Below the pieces are notes generated by a model. That model worked only from the letters and a program-made list of their open reading frames with translations, was not told where the DNA came from and searched no databases. From positions 1 through 64,000 of the forward strand of contig JAODTK010002087.1 in assembly GCA_026419785.1 (NCBI GenBank): a DNA stretch of 64,000 bases, in the 5' to 3' direction. Source of the DNA: Sclerodactyla briareus (taxonomy: Eukaryota; Echinodermata; Holothuroidea; Dendrochirotida; Sclerodactylidae). The position numbers and the translations under genes are program-made. Position 1 is the first letter of the stretch. Each line of letters begins with the position of its first letter. Positions 42,587 to 54,429 of the stretch are shown one piece after another.

Positions 42587-45500
42587 GATTCCTTGACGAA
42601 GTCAGAGGAATCTATGCGTCACGTCGTGTGTGTGGGTGTGTGTGTGTGTGTGTGTGTGCGTGGTGTGGTGTGTGTGTGTGTGTGTGTGACGCCCCTGTAA
42701 CACGATACCGTGATCAGGTCTAGATAGATCAGGCTCATACGTGGTATGTGTGTCCCCCCATGATGAGTACTACTTGATCGCTTCGTTTGGTCCGGTCAGT
42801 GTTCATCTGAGGTCACTAGAGGCACAGTATAACCTTGTAACACGATAGTCCAGAATGGTTGTCAGATCAAGTTGAAATTTGGTGTATATCATTCTTGTGG
42901 GGAGTACAGAACCCTATTGTTTTTTGGTTCCGATCAGGTGTGATTTTATCAAAATAGAAATTGTGATGATTGATTCTATTTTTTTTGGCCAAGTTGGCTG
43001 TAAACACGATAACTCGACCCCACAAAAATGGATGAGCTCATACTTGGTATGTGTGTTCCCCATGATTGAGTACATGAACCCTATTGTTTTTGGGGTAATG
43101 TCAGGGTCATCTGAGGTCAACAGGAGGTCAGAGTCTGAAAACCTTGTAAACACCCTAAGTCCAGGATGGTTGGCGATCAAGTTGCAATTTGGTGTTAGTT
43201 TGTTTCTTATGGGGAGTACAGGCCCCTTATTGTTTTTGTGGTTCTGGTCGGGGTGAACTTTTGTCAAAACTAGAATTTGGGAAAAGTCAATATTTTGGCG
43301 CAATTTTGGCTTGTACACACGATACTCGACCCACCTGGATGGGATGACGCTCATACTTGGCAGTATTTCCCCATGAGAGTAATATGACCCTATCGTTTTT
43401 TGGGGTCAGGTCAGAGGTCATTTGAGGTCACAGAGGTCAACGTCTGAAAACCTTGTAAACACACTAAGTCAAGAAGGTTGGTCTGATCAAGATGAAATTT
43501 GGGGGGGGGGTGATAGCTTTCTTATGGGGAATACATGACCCCTATTGTTTTTTGGTCCCTCAGAGGAATTTTGGTCAAGAAGAGAAATTGTGGAAAGTCG
43601 ATTTTTCTTGGCCAATTTTGGGTTGTAACCCGATAACCCTACCCCCCTGGATTGATGAACTCATACTTGATATGTGTGTTCCCCATGATGAGTACAGAAC
43701 ATATTGTTGTTGGGGTCAGGTCAGAGGTCATCTGAGGTCAACATAGGTCAAAGTCTGAAAACCTGTAAACACCAAAGTCCAGGGAGGTTGGTCTGATCAA
43801 GTTGAAATTTGGTGTATAGCTTTCCTTATTTGGAAGTACAGACCCTATTGTTTTTTAGTTTGGTCGGGGGTGAGTTTCAGTCGAAAATAGAAAATGTGAG
43901 AAAATTCATATTTGGCCATTTGGGCTTGTAACACGATAACTCGCCCCACCTGGATGGAGAAGCTCACTTCGCATGTATGTTCCCCATAGAATGATAAAAA
44001 ACCCTATTGTGTTGGGTTCGGTCAGAGTATTTGAATGTCAACAGAGGGTCAAAGTCTGAAAACCATTGGAAACACCTAAGTCCAGCATGGTTGTTCTGAT
44101 CAAGATGACATTTGGTGTATAGGCTTTCTTATGGGGAATTACAGGAACCCTATTGTTTTTGGTTCTGGTCGGGGTGGAATTTTGGTCAAAAAGAAAATGT
44201 GTGAAAAGTCAATGTAATTTGCCCAATTTTTTGGCTTGTAAACAGGATAACTCGACCCCACCTGGAGGATGACGCGCATACTTGGTCTGTGTGTTTCCCC
44301 ATGATGAGTACATTAACCCTATCGTTTTGGGGTCAAGTCAGAGGTCATCTGAGGTCAACAGAGTCAAAGTATGAAAACCTTGTACCACAAGCAAGGATGG
44401 TTGGTAGGATCAATTGAAATTTGGTGTATAGCTTCCTTATGGGGAGTACAGGAACCCTATTGTTTTTATTTTTTGGTCGGGGGGTTGAGTTTCAGTCGAA
44501 AATAGAAAAGATGGATAAAGTCAATATTTGGGTCCAATAGTTTTGGGCTTGTAAAACACGGGGGGTTATAGGGAAAACAACTCGACCCCACCTTGAATTG
44601 ATGAAAGCTCATACTTGGCATGTATGCTCCCCATGAGATATATGAACCCTATGTTGGGGTCATGTCAGAGTTCATTTGAGGGCACCAGAGTTCAAAGTCT
44701 AAACACCTTGTAAACCCGCTAAGTCCAGATGGTTGGTCGGTCAGGATGAAATTGGGTGTATAGCTTCCGTATGGGGAATACATGAACCCTATTGTTTTTG
44801 GTCTCAGTTTCGGGGTGAATTTTGATCAAAACAGAGAAGAATTGTGGCAAGTCGAATTTTCCTGGCCAATTTTGGCTTGTTAACTTGATAATTCGACCCC
44901 ATCTAGATGAAAGCTCATACTTGATAGTGTGTTCCCCATGAATGAGTACTGAACCCTATTGTTTTTGGGGTCACTTCAAGGCATCAAGGTCCAACAGAGT
45001 CAAGTGGAAAACTTCGTAACACACAAGTCCAGAATGTGGTCTAACAGTGGAAATTTTAGTTATCCTTTCTTGTGGGAGTACAGGAACTCTATTGTTTTGG
45101 TTTAGGTCGGGGGTGAATTTTGTCAAAAAGAGAAGAATTGTGGAAAGTCGATTTTCCTGGTCTGCCAAGTTGGCTTGTAAACACGAATCTACCCCACCTG
45201 GATAGATTCAGCTCATACTTGATATTTGTTTCCCCCATGATGAGTACATGACCCTATGTTTTGGGGGTCATGTCCAGAAGGTCACCAAGGTCAACAGAGG
45301 TCAAAGTCGAAAACTTCGTAAACACACAAAGTCAGGAATGGTTGGTCTTAACAAGTTGAAATTTAGTGTATACTTCCTTGAGGGAGTACGTGATCCTCAT
45401 TGTTTTTTGGTTTAGGTCGGGTGACTTTTGGTCAAACAATAGGAACATAGAGAAGTTTGTAGTTGGCTTGTAACACGTCACTCAACCCCACCTCGATAGA

Positions 45501-46375
45501 TGAACTCATTCTTGGTATGTGTGTTCCCCATGAGGAGTGCATGAACCCTATTGTTTTTGGAGGTCAGCGCTCAAATTGAGGTTCAACAGAGGGTCAAGTC
45601 CTGAAAACCTTGTAAACACATAAGTCCGAATGGGTTTGGTCCCGATCAGATGAATCCTGGTGTATAAGCTTTCTTATGAGTAAAAGAACCCTATTGTTTT
45701 TTGGTTCCAGGTCGGGTGAATTTTTGGTCGAAAATAGAAAAATTGTGAAAAGTCACTATTTTGGGCAAATTTTGGCTTGTAACACGATAACTCCACCCCC
45801 ACCGGATGGATGAAGCTCATACTTGGTATTGTGTATCCTGATATTAGTACAGAACCCTACTGTTTTGGGTCTGAAACCTTGTGAACACAATAAGTCCAGA
45901 ATTGTTGGTCGATCAGTTTGAGATTTGGTGTGTCGCTTCTTATGGGGAGTACAGTAACCCAATTTTTTGGTCCAGCGAGGTGATTTGTGGTCAAGAATAT
46001 GAAATTTGTGAAAAGTGAATATTTTTTCTCGCACCCAATTTGACCTGAAAAACACTATAACTAACTAACCACTCCACCCAGATGGGAGGAAATCTCGCTT
46101 GGTAGGTCAGTTCCCCATGATGAGTACATAACCTTTGTTTTTGGTCAGGTCAGAGTTTTTTTTGGGTCCCCATAGGTCAGATTCTGAAAACCTTGAAATT
46201 TAGTGTGTAGCTCTTTTTCAATAGTATATTGCCCTCATTGGTGCTCGGGGAAAATGGAAATTTGTCAGCGTTAATGGTTCCCATTATGAGCTGGTGCAAT
46301 CTCCCTTTTGTCCTTGTGTCTGGCTTAAGGTTGTCAAAAGAGTCAAGGAATCACTAAGCCTGTTTGGCTTTCTGG
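42587..46375 (+). mobile_element. HINE element 3 of the large array, ~12 core units
   Basis: The head is GATTCCTTGAC (42,587-42,597), then GGAATCTATGCGTCACG and a GT microsatellite (42,626-42,688). About twelve core units follow. The tail starts at about 46,195 (CTTGAAATTTAGTGTGTAGC) and ends with GTCAAGGAATC (46,342-46,352), an exact inverse of the head. The hairpin AAGCC/GGCTT (46,356-46,370) and CTGG (46,372-46,375) follow before T. This is the best preserved copy and defines the ends. It is compatible with a Helitron-superfamily 3' terminus (hairpin then CTRR|T). Confidence 0.8.
43718..43750 (+). promoter_or_regulatory. Cluster of four AGGTCA half-sites (DR1-DR4-DR4)
   Basis: Exact AGGTCA hexamers lie at 43,718-43,723, 43,725-43,730, 43,735-43,740 and 43,745-43,750, spaced by 1, 4 and 4 bases. 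Direct repeats of AGGTCA are the binding pattern of nuclear receptors paired with RXR (DR1 and DR4 classes). This is one of the best preserved units. The same cluster, often with single-base damage, recurs in almost every HINE core unit. Function is inference from sequence pattern alone. Confidence 0.55.
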
Positions 46376-46389
46376 TTTAGCTCAAACCA

Positions 46390-47680
46390 GCTATGCTGGT
46401 TGAGCCTATTTGTACTCTTCATGTAACTCTATCTATCCAGTGTTCACAATGCCCTTTTTGCCTCCTAAACTTCAATTCTGTGATGTATGTCGACCAACTT
46501 GGACCCAATTTTTCCTTGACCCATGAGAACATGTCTGACCTGTTAGGTTAAGGTCAAAAGTTATTTAACGATCAGTATCGGCCATTAATATGTCAATTTA
46601 AAAATGTTCTCCTACAATTTTGGTGCACAGTGCTGATTTCCAGTCATAATGAGGTCTATCAGCCGCCTTTCGGTTGTCCAGGATTTTTGGTCCAGTCACA
46701 CTTGAGCCCCGGGGCCCATCTTGAGAAACTTCCCCAATGTACTTGAATGCATCTCCTCCACAAGCTTCAATTGATTTTCTTCAAAGTTTACATTTAAATG
46801 GTCCAGTTTGGGCCCTAGGGCCTCAATGTATGAAATACTGCAAAATCTGTATCCTACAAATTTGCTGCTCATTGGGCTGCTGTTCATCCTAAGTAGTCTA
46901 ATAGTCTACCTCCTCATGTTGGAATTACGCAAAGGCTCTCTGTTGGGGAGTGCAGAACCCTATCGTTTTTAGTGTCGAATGTGAACCTTGAAATGACCTC
47001 CACACGTTGTTTAGGACTAACAACAGTTCACATCCCCGATTTTCAAACCGAGGGATATAATATTCACGCAGGTTGAATGGAATAGGCTCCCTGCCATGTC
47101 CATATTATTTTAAAGCGAAGCAAAAAACAGGACAACATGAGGTGTGTGTATAAAAAAAAAAAAAAAAAAAAAAAATACATACATTTATCATGAACTTACA
47201 AAATAAGTAAGAATTTTGCTACATAGTCCATTACATCAAGGTGATATACAGTAGACCAGATGAATAACTGTCTTTTCGATTAGACCTATGGAATGAAAAT
47301 TTAAGTTCAAAAACAGACTTGAACTAACTTATCAGAGGTGAAGCCGTCCCTCAGAAGACGAACACATTGAAATTTGATTTCCTATACGTCCGCATAAAAT
47401 GTGAGATAACCACCTGCACATGCGTTGACATTCATCACAGTTTACAGGTGAATCGTGCATTATTGTCATTCCCATTTGGGAGACAACACCAAATCATAAC
47501 CATTGAATCATGCAAATAAGTTGGTTGTGGATTTCCCCAGGGAAATTATTCAAACTTTTTTCCTTTACATGTTGGCTCCTTAATCTGAAAGGAAAGATCA
47601 ACCTCTCTCCAACTGTTGGAATGATGTCTCAGATACTCACCAACAAATGGAAAGCCTACTAGAGCATTTGGTTTGAATCT
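46390..47680. other. Gene-free stretch with poly(A) run
   Basis: Immediately after the HINE end is a short imperfect palindrome (CTCAAACCAGCTATGCTGGTTGAG, 46,380-46,403). A 20-25 A run at 47,152-47,175 could be a retroposon tail, but no associated body was recognised. No exon was seen. Confidence 0.4.
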
Positions 47681-47989
47681 CTAATGGACCCTAAAGTGAT
47701 AAACCTACCTCTGAAGGTGAGATTGTTGAAAGGGCTAGCCCGTGGGAGGGGGGGGGGACATAGTTTCCCCTCCCCACTGACAACCAATCGCGGGTCAAGA
47801 CAGGAAATCGAGGCTCATCACCGGTGGCGACAGTGTTATCCTAACTGTAGTGACGCCCGCTCTCTGGTTTACATTCTGGACCTGGTTGTTACTAACCACT
47901 TGGTTTCACATCATCGTTTCGCTGTGGCAACCTAAGAGAGCGACTGATTTCTGAGGAACGAGCTGGTGGTCTGAACTATTTGGTTTCGA

Positions 47990-49570
47990 CAAAGCTTGAG
48001 AAAAACAGCTCATAAAGCCTTTCAAGCCTACATCAAACCAGAAATCTGTGACTTTGCAGGTGCCCAAGAGACTGCATCCTTTGCGTAATGCCAGCCTGTA
48101 TGCTCTATTTTAGCCAGCTAGGTCCCCATCTGTCAATTGGAATGCAACTAGTTCCACTGTCCATGAAATCCCCACCACCACAAAGCAAGCCATACTCACA
48201 TTCCGGAGACACGCTTTTATATTTCACTCACATGATGGTATCAGAACTGTGAATGATAAAGCCCAAATGCTCTCGCGTTTGGGATTTGTCTTCACCTGGA
48301 GAAGGTATTTACGACAGCCCCCGAAATTGAATTTCTTGGTTCCAGAATCACTCAAAATTTAAGGCAAGTTAGCTGACGTGACTAATGATAGTAAGAGTGG
48401 CATGTTCTGAGGTTCTTCAGGAGGCCATCTTTACTATTAGTGGATTGTCTCTGTGGTGGAAAGCCAGTTGCAGTTTTCTCTGGGATTAGATTGGTGCTTT
48501 GCCATTACAGACAAGTTTGAAAGAAAAAATGTAGCCCTGATAACTAATTATGTTTTGATCCTTTGATCCACTCTTTCGATCCCTTTGGCAAAAAAGGAGC
48601 TTTTGTGGTGCCTAGAACGACAGGCAGTCCGCCACATCATCTCTGCATCATCTCTGATGCATCTGGCTTAGGGTGGGTAGCCAGTGAGCCACAGGTGGGG
48701 ACACAAACACTGGTGGGGTGGAAATTCCCGGAACAAATGAGAGCTCAGAGACGGAAGGAGATGAAATTACCTAGACGGCTTGCAGCCTTTCTTGCTTTGC
48801 AAGCTTTTTGGTTCCAAGGTAGCCATGCTCACATCTTCTGTAAAATTGACAGCACTACAGCTGTGACCGATGTACCAGCATGGGAGGCTCAAAGTCTGCT
48901 GCATGTAATATAATGCAAAATAATTTGTCATGTGTGAGAAGAGGACATATGGCTTAGAGCAGCACATATTCCAGGGAGGTTTTGAATTCAGGTAGCACTC
49001 CGACGATCATGGTGTTCTGCGAATTGAGTGGATGCAAAAGTATTCTCCTATATCATTGAAGTGGTTACTTCCAACTGAATGCCCAACTAGACAGGAATGT
49101 CTTGTGAAACCAGACCCTGGGGCTGTTGCATGGATGCATTTACGCTAGACCACAAGCCACTTTTTGTAGCTTTCCTTTTCCCCAGTCCATCATAAGCTGT
49201 TTTATTAAAGAAGATTGTAAAGATGGGGCAAGAGGATCATAATTGTGCTGAAATTGCACCCTCAACTGTGGTTGGGGAGCTGGTTCCATCTACTACTGGT
49301 TGGAGAACGTTGGTACCAGACGAAAGATCTGTTGACCTACCCCTTGAGTGATGAAGTGGGTCTTTCGTTGTCTTGCAGATCGAATGGCAAAAAGTTCGGA
49401 CACTACCACCTTTCAGAAAGGACCCACAATCCTCTTGCAACCTTGAGAGATTTCCACAAAACTGCACTTCTAAATCACAAACATCAACAGTGGCTGGAAT
49501 CTTGTCATCAATGACAGGTTTCATACGATCTCAAGTATGTCAGCTAAGTGATCACCTTTCCTTGCTTCCG
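47990..49570 (+). pseudogene. Decayed DIRS-like retrotransposon (RT and RNase H)
   Basis: Read with frameshifts, the order fits DIRS-group Pol. The end of RT (RTVNDKAQMLSRLGF, HLEKVFTTAPEIEFLGSRIT at ~48,235-48,360) is followed by VGKLVAVFSGIRLVLCHYRQ (~48,450-48,520), like the DIRS segment before RNase H. An RNase H block (LCIISDASGLGWVASE...GWKFPEQ...LALQAFW...IDSTTAV, 48,563-48,870) comes next. A C-terminal KPDPGAVA block (~49,110) follows, then HHKLFY. Stops and shifts occur throughout and no tyrosine recombinase was identified. It is a relic. Confidence 0.65.
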
Positions 49571-50239
49571 GCTTAACCTATAGTGCCCCCCCTCAAAATT
49601 GCTCGCTTGGCTCTCTCCCCCCTTAATAGTTGGGCATTGTCGCCACCCACTTGTCGTCACTTCATGAAGCTTGTTTTCAACAAAAAATCACTGATGACCC
49701 GGTATCGGTGTAGGGATGTACAGACTGTTTTAGGTTTGCTGTGGGGAATGCCACCACGCAAAATCCCATCTTTAAAGATCTACCAGGAAAATGCGCATGC
49801 CATCAGCTCTTGTTCTGCCCAGCAGCACAAGCTCTTCATAGGTTGGATGTGGAGACATGGAAGTTAGCCTAGAGTGATAACTTCTATGTAATTCTCTGCT
49901 CAAACAAAGTCGACCAGGGGATGTAGATGTAAATTCACAAGCGCCGCACTCCAACACAGCAACTACTGCCAAGGCCTAGTACCAGCTATGCGAAACAAAA
50001 GTCAGTTCAAGGGTGGTACTGCTGCTGGTAAAATCTTCCAGTGTAAACTGGGAACAAGTGAACTGGTCTGAAGCAATGTCCAGCACATGGAAAACTGTGG
50101 ACCATTGGGAAAATAAACCCTAGCCCCAATGTGTCGGTTTGGCTCAATACAAAATAACACTGCAAATATTGTTGTTATGATGCACAGACAGTGAGGAGAA
50201 TTTTTTGTCGGTGAATTAACACACAATGATGATGGGCAC

Positions 50240-50945
50240 CGCTTCAGATTTTGATCTGCACCCTCAATTGCACCAACACCCCGCCTCTACTTGATACAGG
50301 AGCACAAGACAAGGTGATCCCACAAATTTTCACACAGGGTGTTCCACAACAACACTCTCAGAACAGAACAAAGTAGCATATATTCTGGACACAAGCACTG
50401 TCCAAGTAGAAGGCAGCTGAAATGTCCAGCACAAGGACAAAGCAATGCGTCGACTTCTTTGTGGTTGAGGAATCACAAGCACAAGCAATAGTCGGAACGG
50501 AAGGATGTAAGCAACCCCCTGAGACCCAATACAGGATTGGAAGCGGTCATTGAGAAACAGGAACAAAATGAAAAAAAAGACACAAACCAAACCGAGAAGA
50601 GAATATGTTTCTCAAGAGGATGAAGTTGAGTTTCTCGACGATGCTGTTGAGGAAAACATGACAGGGACAATTCTCTCCAGGAGCGATGATGTTTTTGAGG
50701 ACATTGGGTGTCTCAAAGGATTCCATCATATTCAAGTAGGCGACGCAGTCCCACCCATTAAATTCTCCTGGAAAGTTTCCAGTCTCTCAAAAAAGAGAGG
50801 CAGAAAGAGGAACTCCGTCGAATGACACATGGGGATCATCAAAAACGTGGATGGACCTACCAGGGGGTAACCACATGTTCATCGTAACCAAACCGATGGA
50901 TTTCCCTCCCTGAATCTGCCTAGATTTTCACACACGTTGACCATC
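50240..50945 (+). pseudogene. Ty3/gypsy-like retrotransposon fragment (protease, RT start)
   Basis: A protease-like motif LLDTGAQDKVIPQIFTQ lies at ~50,290-50,340, with the DTG catalytic triad pattern of retroviral-type aspartic proteases. An acidic linker and DVFEDIGCLKGFHHIQVGDA then VPPIK (~50,688-50,760) match the segment just before gypsy reverse transcriptase (DVFEGLGCLPG.Y.I..D...PV). After a frameshift, MGIIKNVDGPT (~50,825-50,860) fits the first RT helix. The polymerase core is absent. It joins the DIRS-like relic on its left with no clear LTR. Confidence 0.65.
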
Positions 50946-51321
50946 TATACAACGGAACATTTTCATATTCCTACTACTCATAATGACTCGCTTCAGAATT
51001 AAATTGATGTCAGTATTGTTCTGTGTCAGATGGGACAGTGGGTTTTGCAGATCCATACTAGACAAAGAAATAAACTGCGCAACCACCGATTGAAGGTTAT
51101 CATTTCTCCCGCCTTCCTTTCACATAAATGCGCTTCAGATCTCACAAGAGAGTGATTAGATCTTCAAAGGGTCAAGGGGTGTCACATACATCACGACATT
51201 CTAATATAAGGTCAGAGGAAAGAGGAACACGATCTTGTCTGGAACCGTACACATCGTGCCAAACGGCCGATTTTAGACTTCAGAAAGAAAAGTGTCAAAT
51301 TGGTTTAAGTAAAATGAGTTA

Positions 51322-52016
51322 GGCCGTGTTTCCATGCACGCGGCGGGCTGGGCACGCGGACAACGCAGTACCCTTTCCATGCATGCCGGCGGCGGCCGTT
51401 CCTCGAACACATGCCCCTCTTCGCACCTTTAGTGTGTATAGCGCTATATAAGAACCGTGCCTACTATTAGTATTGTCATTTTTGGCTTATTGTTATTATT
51501 ATTATTATTGATAATTATTATATATTAGTTATCACACACCGTAACGCATAGGCCTACTAGTTTTTACTCGGTGTTTAGTTTCTTAGAACCTATGTTCTAA
51601 ATGTCAACGATATCACCTAAAGACAATTAAACTTCACAATTGCCAGGTTTTTGGAGATTTAATTAGCATAAACTTGACGCGTCAATGATTCAAACATGCA
51701 TATGTGTTCAAAAAGGTTCCACCGTTAAATTGAGAGAATTTTGTATAGACCTCATTACGAGTGTTGAAACAGTTAGGAGTGTTGCTTGGACATGATTTGA
51801 ACATAACATTGTCTCTACTCTGCCCTATTCATGGGCTACACCAGTCAGATTGAGGGGAATTCCCGGAAAATTGATTCCTAAATACCACACACAGCCACGG
51901 AAAAAAATCGCTACATGACCGATTTCGAAAAACGCCTGCCCGGTGCATGGAAACGGCTCCATTTGAACTACGGTGAGCGATTTACCCGCCCCGCCCCCGC
52001 TGCATGGAATGCCGCT
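51322..52016. mobile_element. Harbinger-like MITE (695 bp) with TTA duplication
   Basis: It is flanked by TTA (51,319-51,321 and 52,017-52,019), the 3-bp duplication typical of PIF/Harbinger. The ends are imperfect inverted repeats: left GGCCGTGTTTCCATGCACGC, and right in reverse complement AGCGGCATTCCATGCAGCGG. Several further TTCCATGCA/TGCATGGAAA motifs lie inside both ends. There is no transposase frame. It contains a SINE tail. Confidence 0.6.
51425..51535 (+). mobile_element. SINE 3' tail inside the Harbinger-like MITE
   Basis: GTGTATAGCGCTATATAAGA followed by (ATT)n at 51,490-51,509 matches the SINE tail seen at 11,797-11,850. The head was not recognised in the preceding bases, so it is a 5'-truncated insertion or captured tail. 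Confidence 0.55.
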
Positions 52017-52139
52017 TTACCTTGGACCATTGTTTAAAGTGGCATGGACCCCTTTGACTACTGCATATGGACCATGCGTGCTAACTAGGCCATCAATATA
52101 GACATAGACACAGCAGGCCCCATTATTCCCCCAAAGACA

Positions 52140-53520
52140 TGGTGCCCGGTAGACTTGAATCCGGAGGTGGAACATATTCGTGGAGGGGCGATTGTCCCAC
52201 TCTTAAATTGGGCAGTTCGATTGCGCTACCATATTAGTTTTGTGCAGGGAGCAAGGAGAGTTTTATATTGCCCGTACCAAAAATTGCAGTTGGCAACCCC
52301 TGTTATGTGTGGTACGAAATTCAAAGGCAAAGGGCACTTGTTCTGTTTGTGTGACTACAATAATTATCAAGATCTAGATGCACGCTTGTGGTCACCCATC
52401 TGGTGTTATAAAGTCACCCAAAACCGTTATGAGTTCGGCAATAAGATTTGGATGCAATTGGAGAGCAGTATTTTTTTTCAAATTTGACTTTCGCTAGCAG
52501 CTAGAGCCCTATAAATGTTAGGTATTGTATAGGGAAGCAGGTTAGGCCTGTGGTTTGAATTTGAAGGGGACTGCTGGTGTGGAATTTCACATGTCTAGGC
52601 GCCAGCACTTTGAGAGTAGGGCAATTGCAGGGCCCAGTTATCTTCGGATCCCGCTTGCTGATACACGGGGGTGCTGGATGCTGGGAGCCGGGGCTTCGCT
52701 CTAATAGGGGCAGCCTGGATGATATGACAGGAGTGTGGGGCTGCGGGGCTCCTTTGCACGAGAGAGGACCAGTGGTGGGGGAAAACTTTGCATTGGTGTT
52801 CTGGGGTATGGTAAAGCAGTGCTTCCTCGATACCCTGAATGTGGTAAGAGCTGTTACTGCAGAGCTTCCACGCTAGTGATGGGTTTGACAACAGTGATGA
52901 CTCTATCCAGCGGAGTATGGCCCTCCATGCCATCGAGATGAGGAAGAGGGAGGGATAGGCCCCCATAGCCCTCACTTCTACGTAAGGGGTCCACGAGTGT
53001 TTAGTAGTACAACCCCTTTGGGTTTTCTAGCCATGGCTTCTGCTGTCCCAATCATTAAGCCTGTCATGTGGGCGAGAGGGTGGGTACAGGCGTGGCTCCT
53101 CCCAGACGGTGATGGTGGGAACCTGTAGGGGCCAGGACAAGCCCATTGCAGGGTGCAGCCGGTATGGTCAGCATCCTGACTACAGCTATGGAGGCGGTGA
53201 AATTTTTCCTGTACTGCCTGTTGCGTGGACTAAGAAGGGGATCGTTGGGGCAACTGAGTATGGGGGCACCTCAACTTGTATGTGTCTTGCACGTTCTACG
53301 AGTGCCTTTTTTTTGAAAAAAACGAGGTCCTGCAGGTGTGGTGGCAAATGCCCCCATGTACAACACCCCCCGGACATCACCAGCAAAGGTCACGGACTAC
53401 TGACCGGTTCCACAGGAGCTTCGTGATTCCATGCATCGAACGGCTACCCCTACCTCACTACCTGGTCGTGAGATGGCCCTCGACCGACGTATAAAACCAT
53501 CATATATTTCGTTCATAGCT
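52140..53520. other. GC-rich block with open frames, unidentified
   Basis: Both strands have open frames (plus 52,577-52,876; minus 52,595-52,975; plus 53,109-53,426), with a local GC content above the surroundings. No domain was recognised and the frames do not join. A decayed retroelement is my best guess. A host gene cannot be excluded. Confidence 0.25.
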
Positions 53521-53924
53521 TTTTAGTCATTGCAATTTCGGCAGGAGTAAGTGTAGTTTTCTATTTGCCAAGTTTGCAGGTTTTTTCTTGGTATATTTCT
53601 GTATTGTAATATACAGAAAAAAAAAATATGGTGGCATGGGCTTGGGAGGTTGGCTGTGCATTGTCACTAAGTCTTGTAGTCTCGCCTTCGACTGCGAATC
53701 TGACCGCAAGCTGTCACACCCGTTGTCAGTGACTCTGCTGTACAGTGTGAAGCAGGCCTAACTTAAGCAACCACCTGGAGTGAATAGGTTGTGAATGAGA
53801 ACTACAATGAGAAGAAGTGGCAAACCTTGAATGAGGAAGCAATTCCCAGAGTTGAAAGACCTCATCGTCAAAATTGCAGACTTTAAAAAAAACCATCAGT
53901 TTTTCAGCTCCAAATATCTTGCAA

Positions 53925-54425
53925 ACAGGACAAAACAATAAGGTTTCACATACTCATCATGGGGAACACACATAGCAAACATTGGATTCCTCAATTCAGG
54001 AGATGAATGATGACCCTCCCTACCTAAAATGACATACTGACTGACCTCAAACAATATGTATCATGATCATCTAAAACACATATGCCAGGTCATGAGCTTC
54101 AATCCATCAGGTGTTGTCGAGTATATCATGTTCAACAAGTTGAATTTAGCTGGGAATATTGAATTTGAAGACTTCCCCTCTTCAAATAAAATAACCCTGT
54201 TTACACAATACAACAGAGTTCTTGGATAAGGCTTATAGAAAGCTACAATCTACACACCAAAAATTTCAACATGATCAACGAAGTGTATTGACCTTGGATG
54301 ACCCCTGACCCCCCAAAAAATAGGGATCATGTACTCATTAAGAGGGAACATCACAGACTAGTAGTATATTCATATATCCCGACCTGGTCAAGGAACATGA
54401 CTGCATAGATTCCTCTGACTGTGTG
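53925..54425 (-). mobile_element. HINE partial copy, minus strand, with head end
   Basis: Minus-strand core motifs are present: ACAATAAGGTTTCACATACT followed by CATCATGGGGAACACACATA (53,935-53,980), and a second unit at ~54,300-54,350. The right border ACATGACTGCATAGATTCCT (54,398-54,417) is the inverse of the head block AGGAATCTATGCAGTCA. No tail was recognised. Confidence 0.6.
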
Positions 54426-54429
54426 AATA

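Noticed and set aside
36720-46200. Many 60-146 residue frames on both strands
   Set aside because: They are translations of the HINE core units and are not conserved between units because of frequent indels.
36585-46375. Centromeric or pericentromeric satellite
   Set aside because: Defined heads and tails recur at each element and dispersed copies exist, which fits a mobile element better than a plain satellite.
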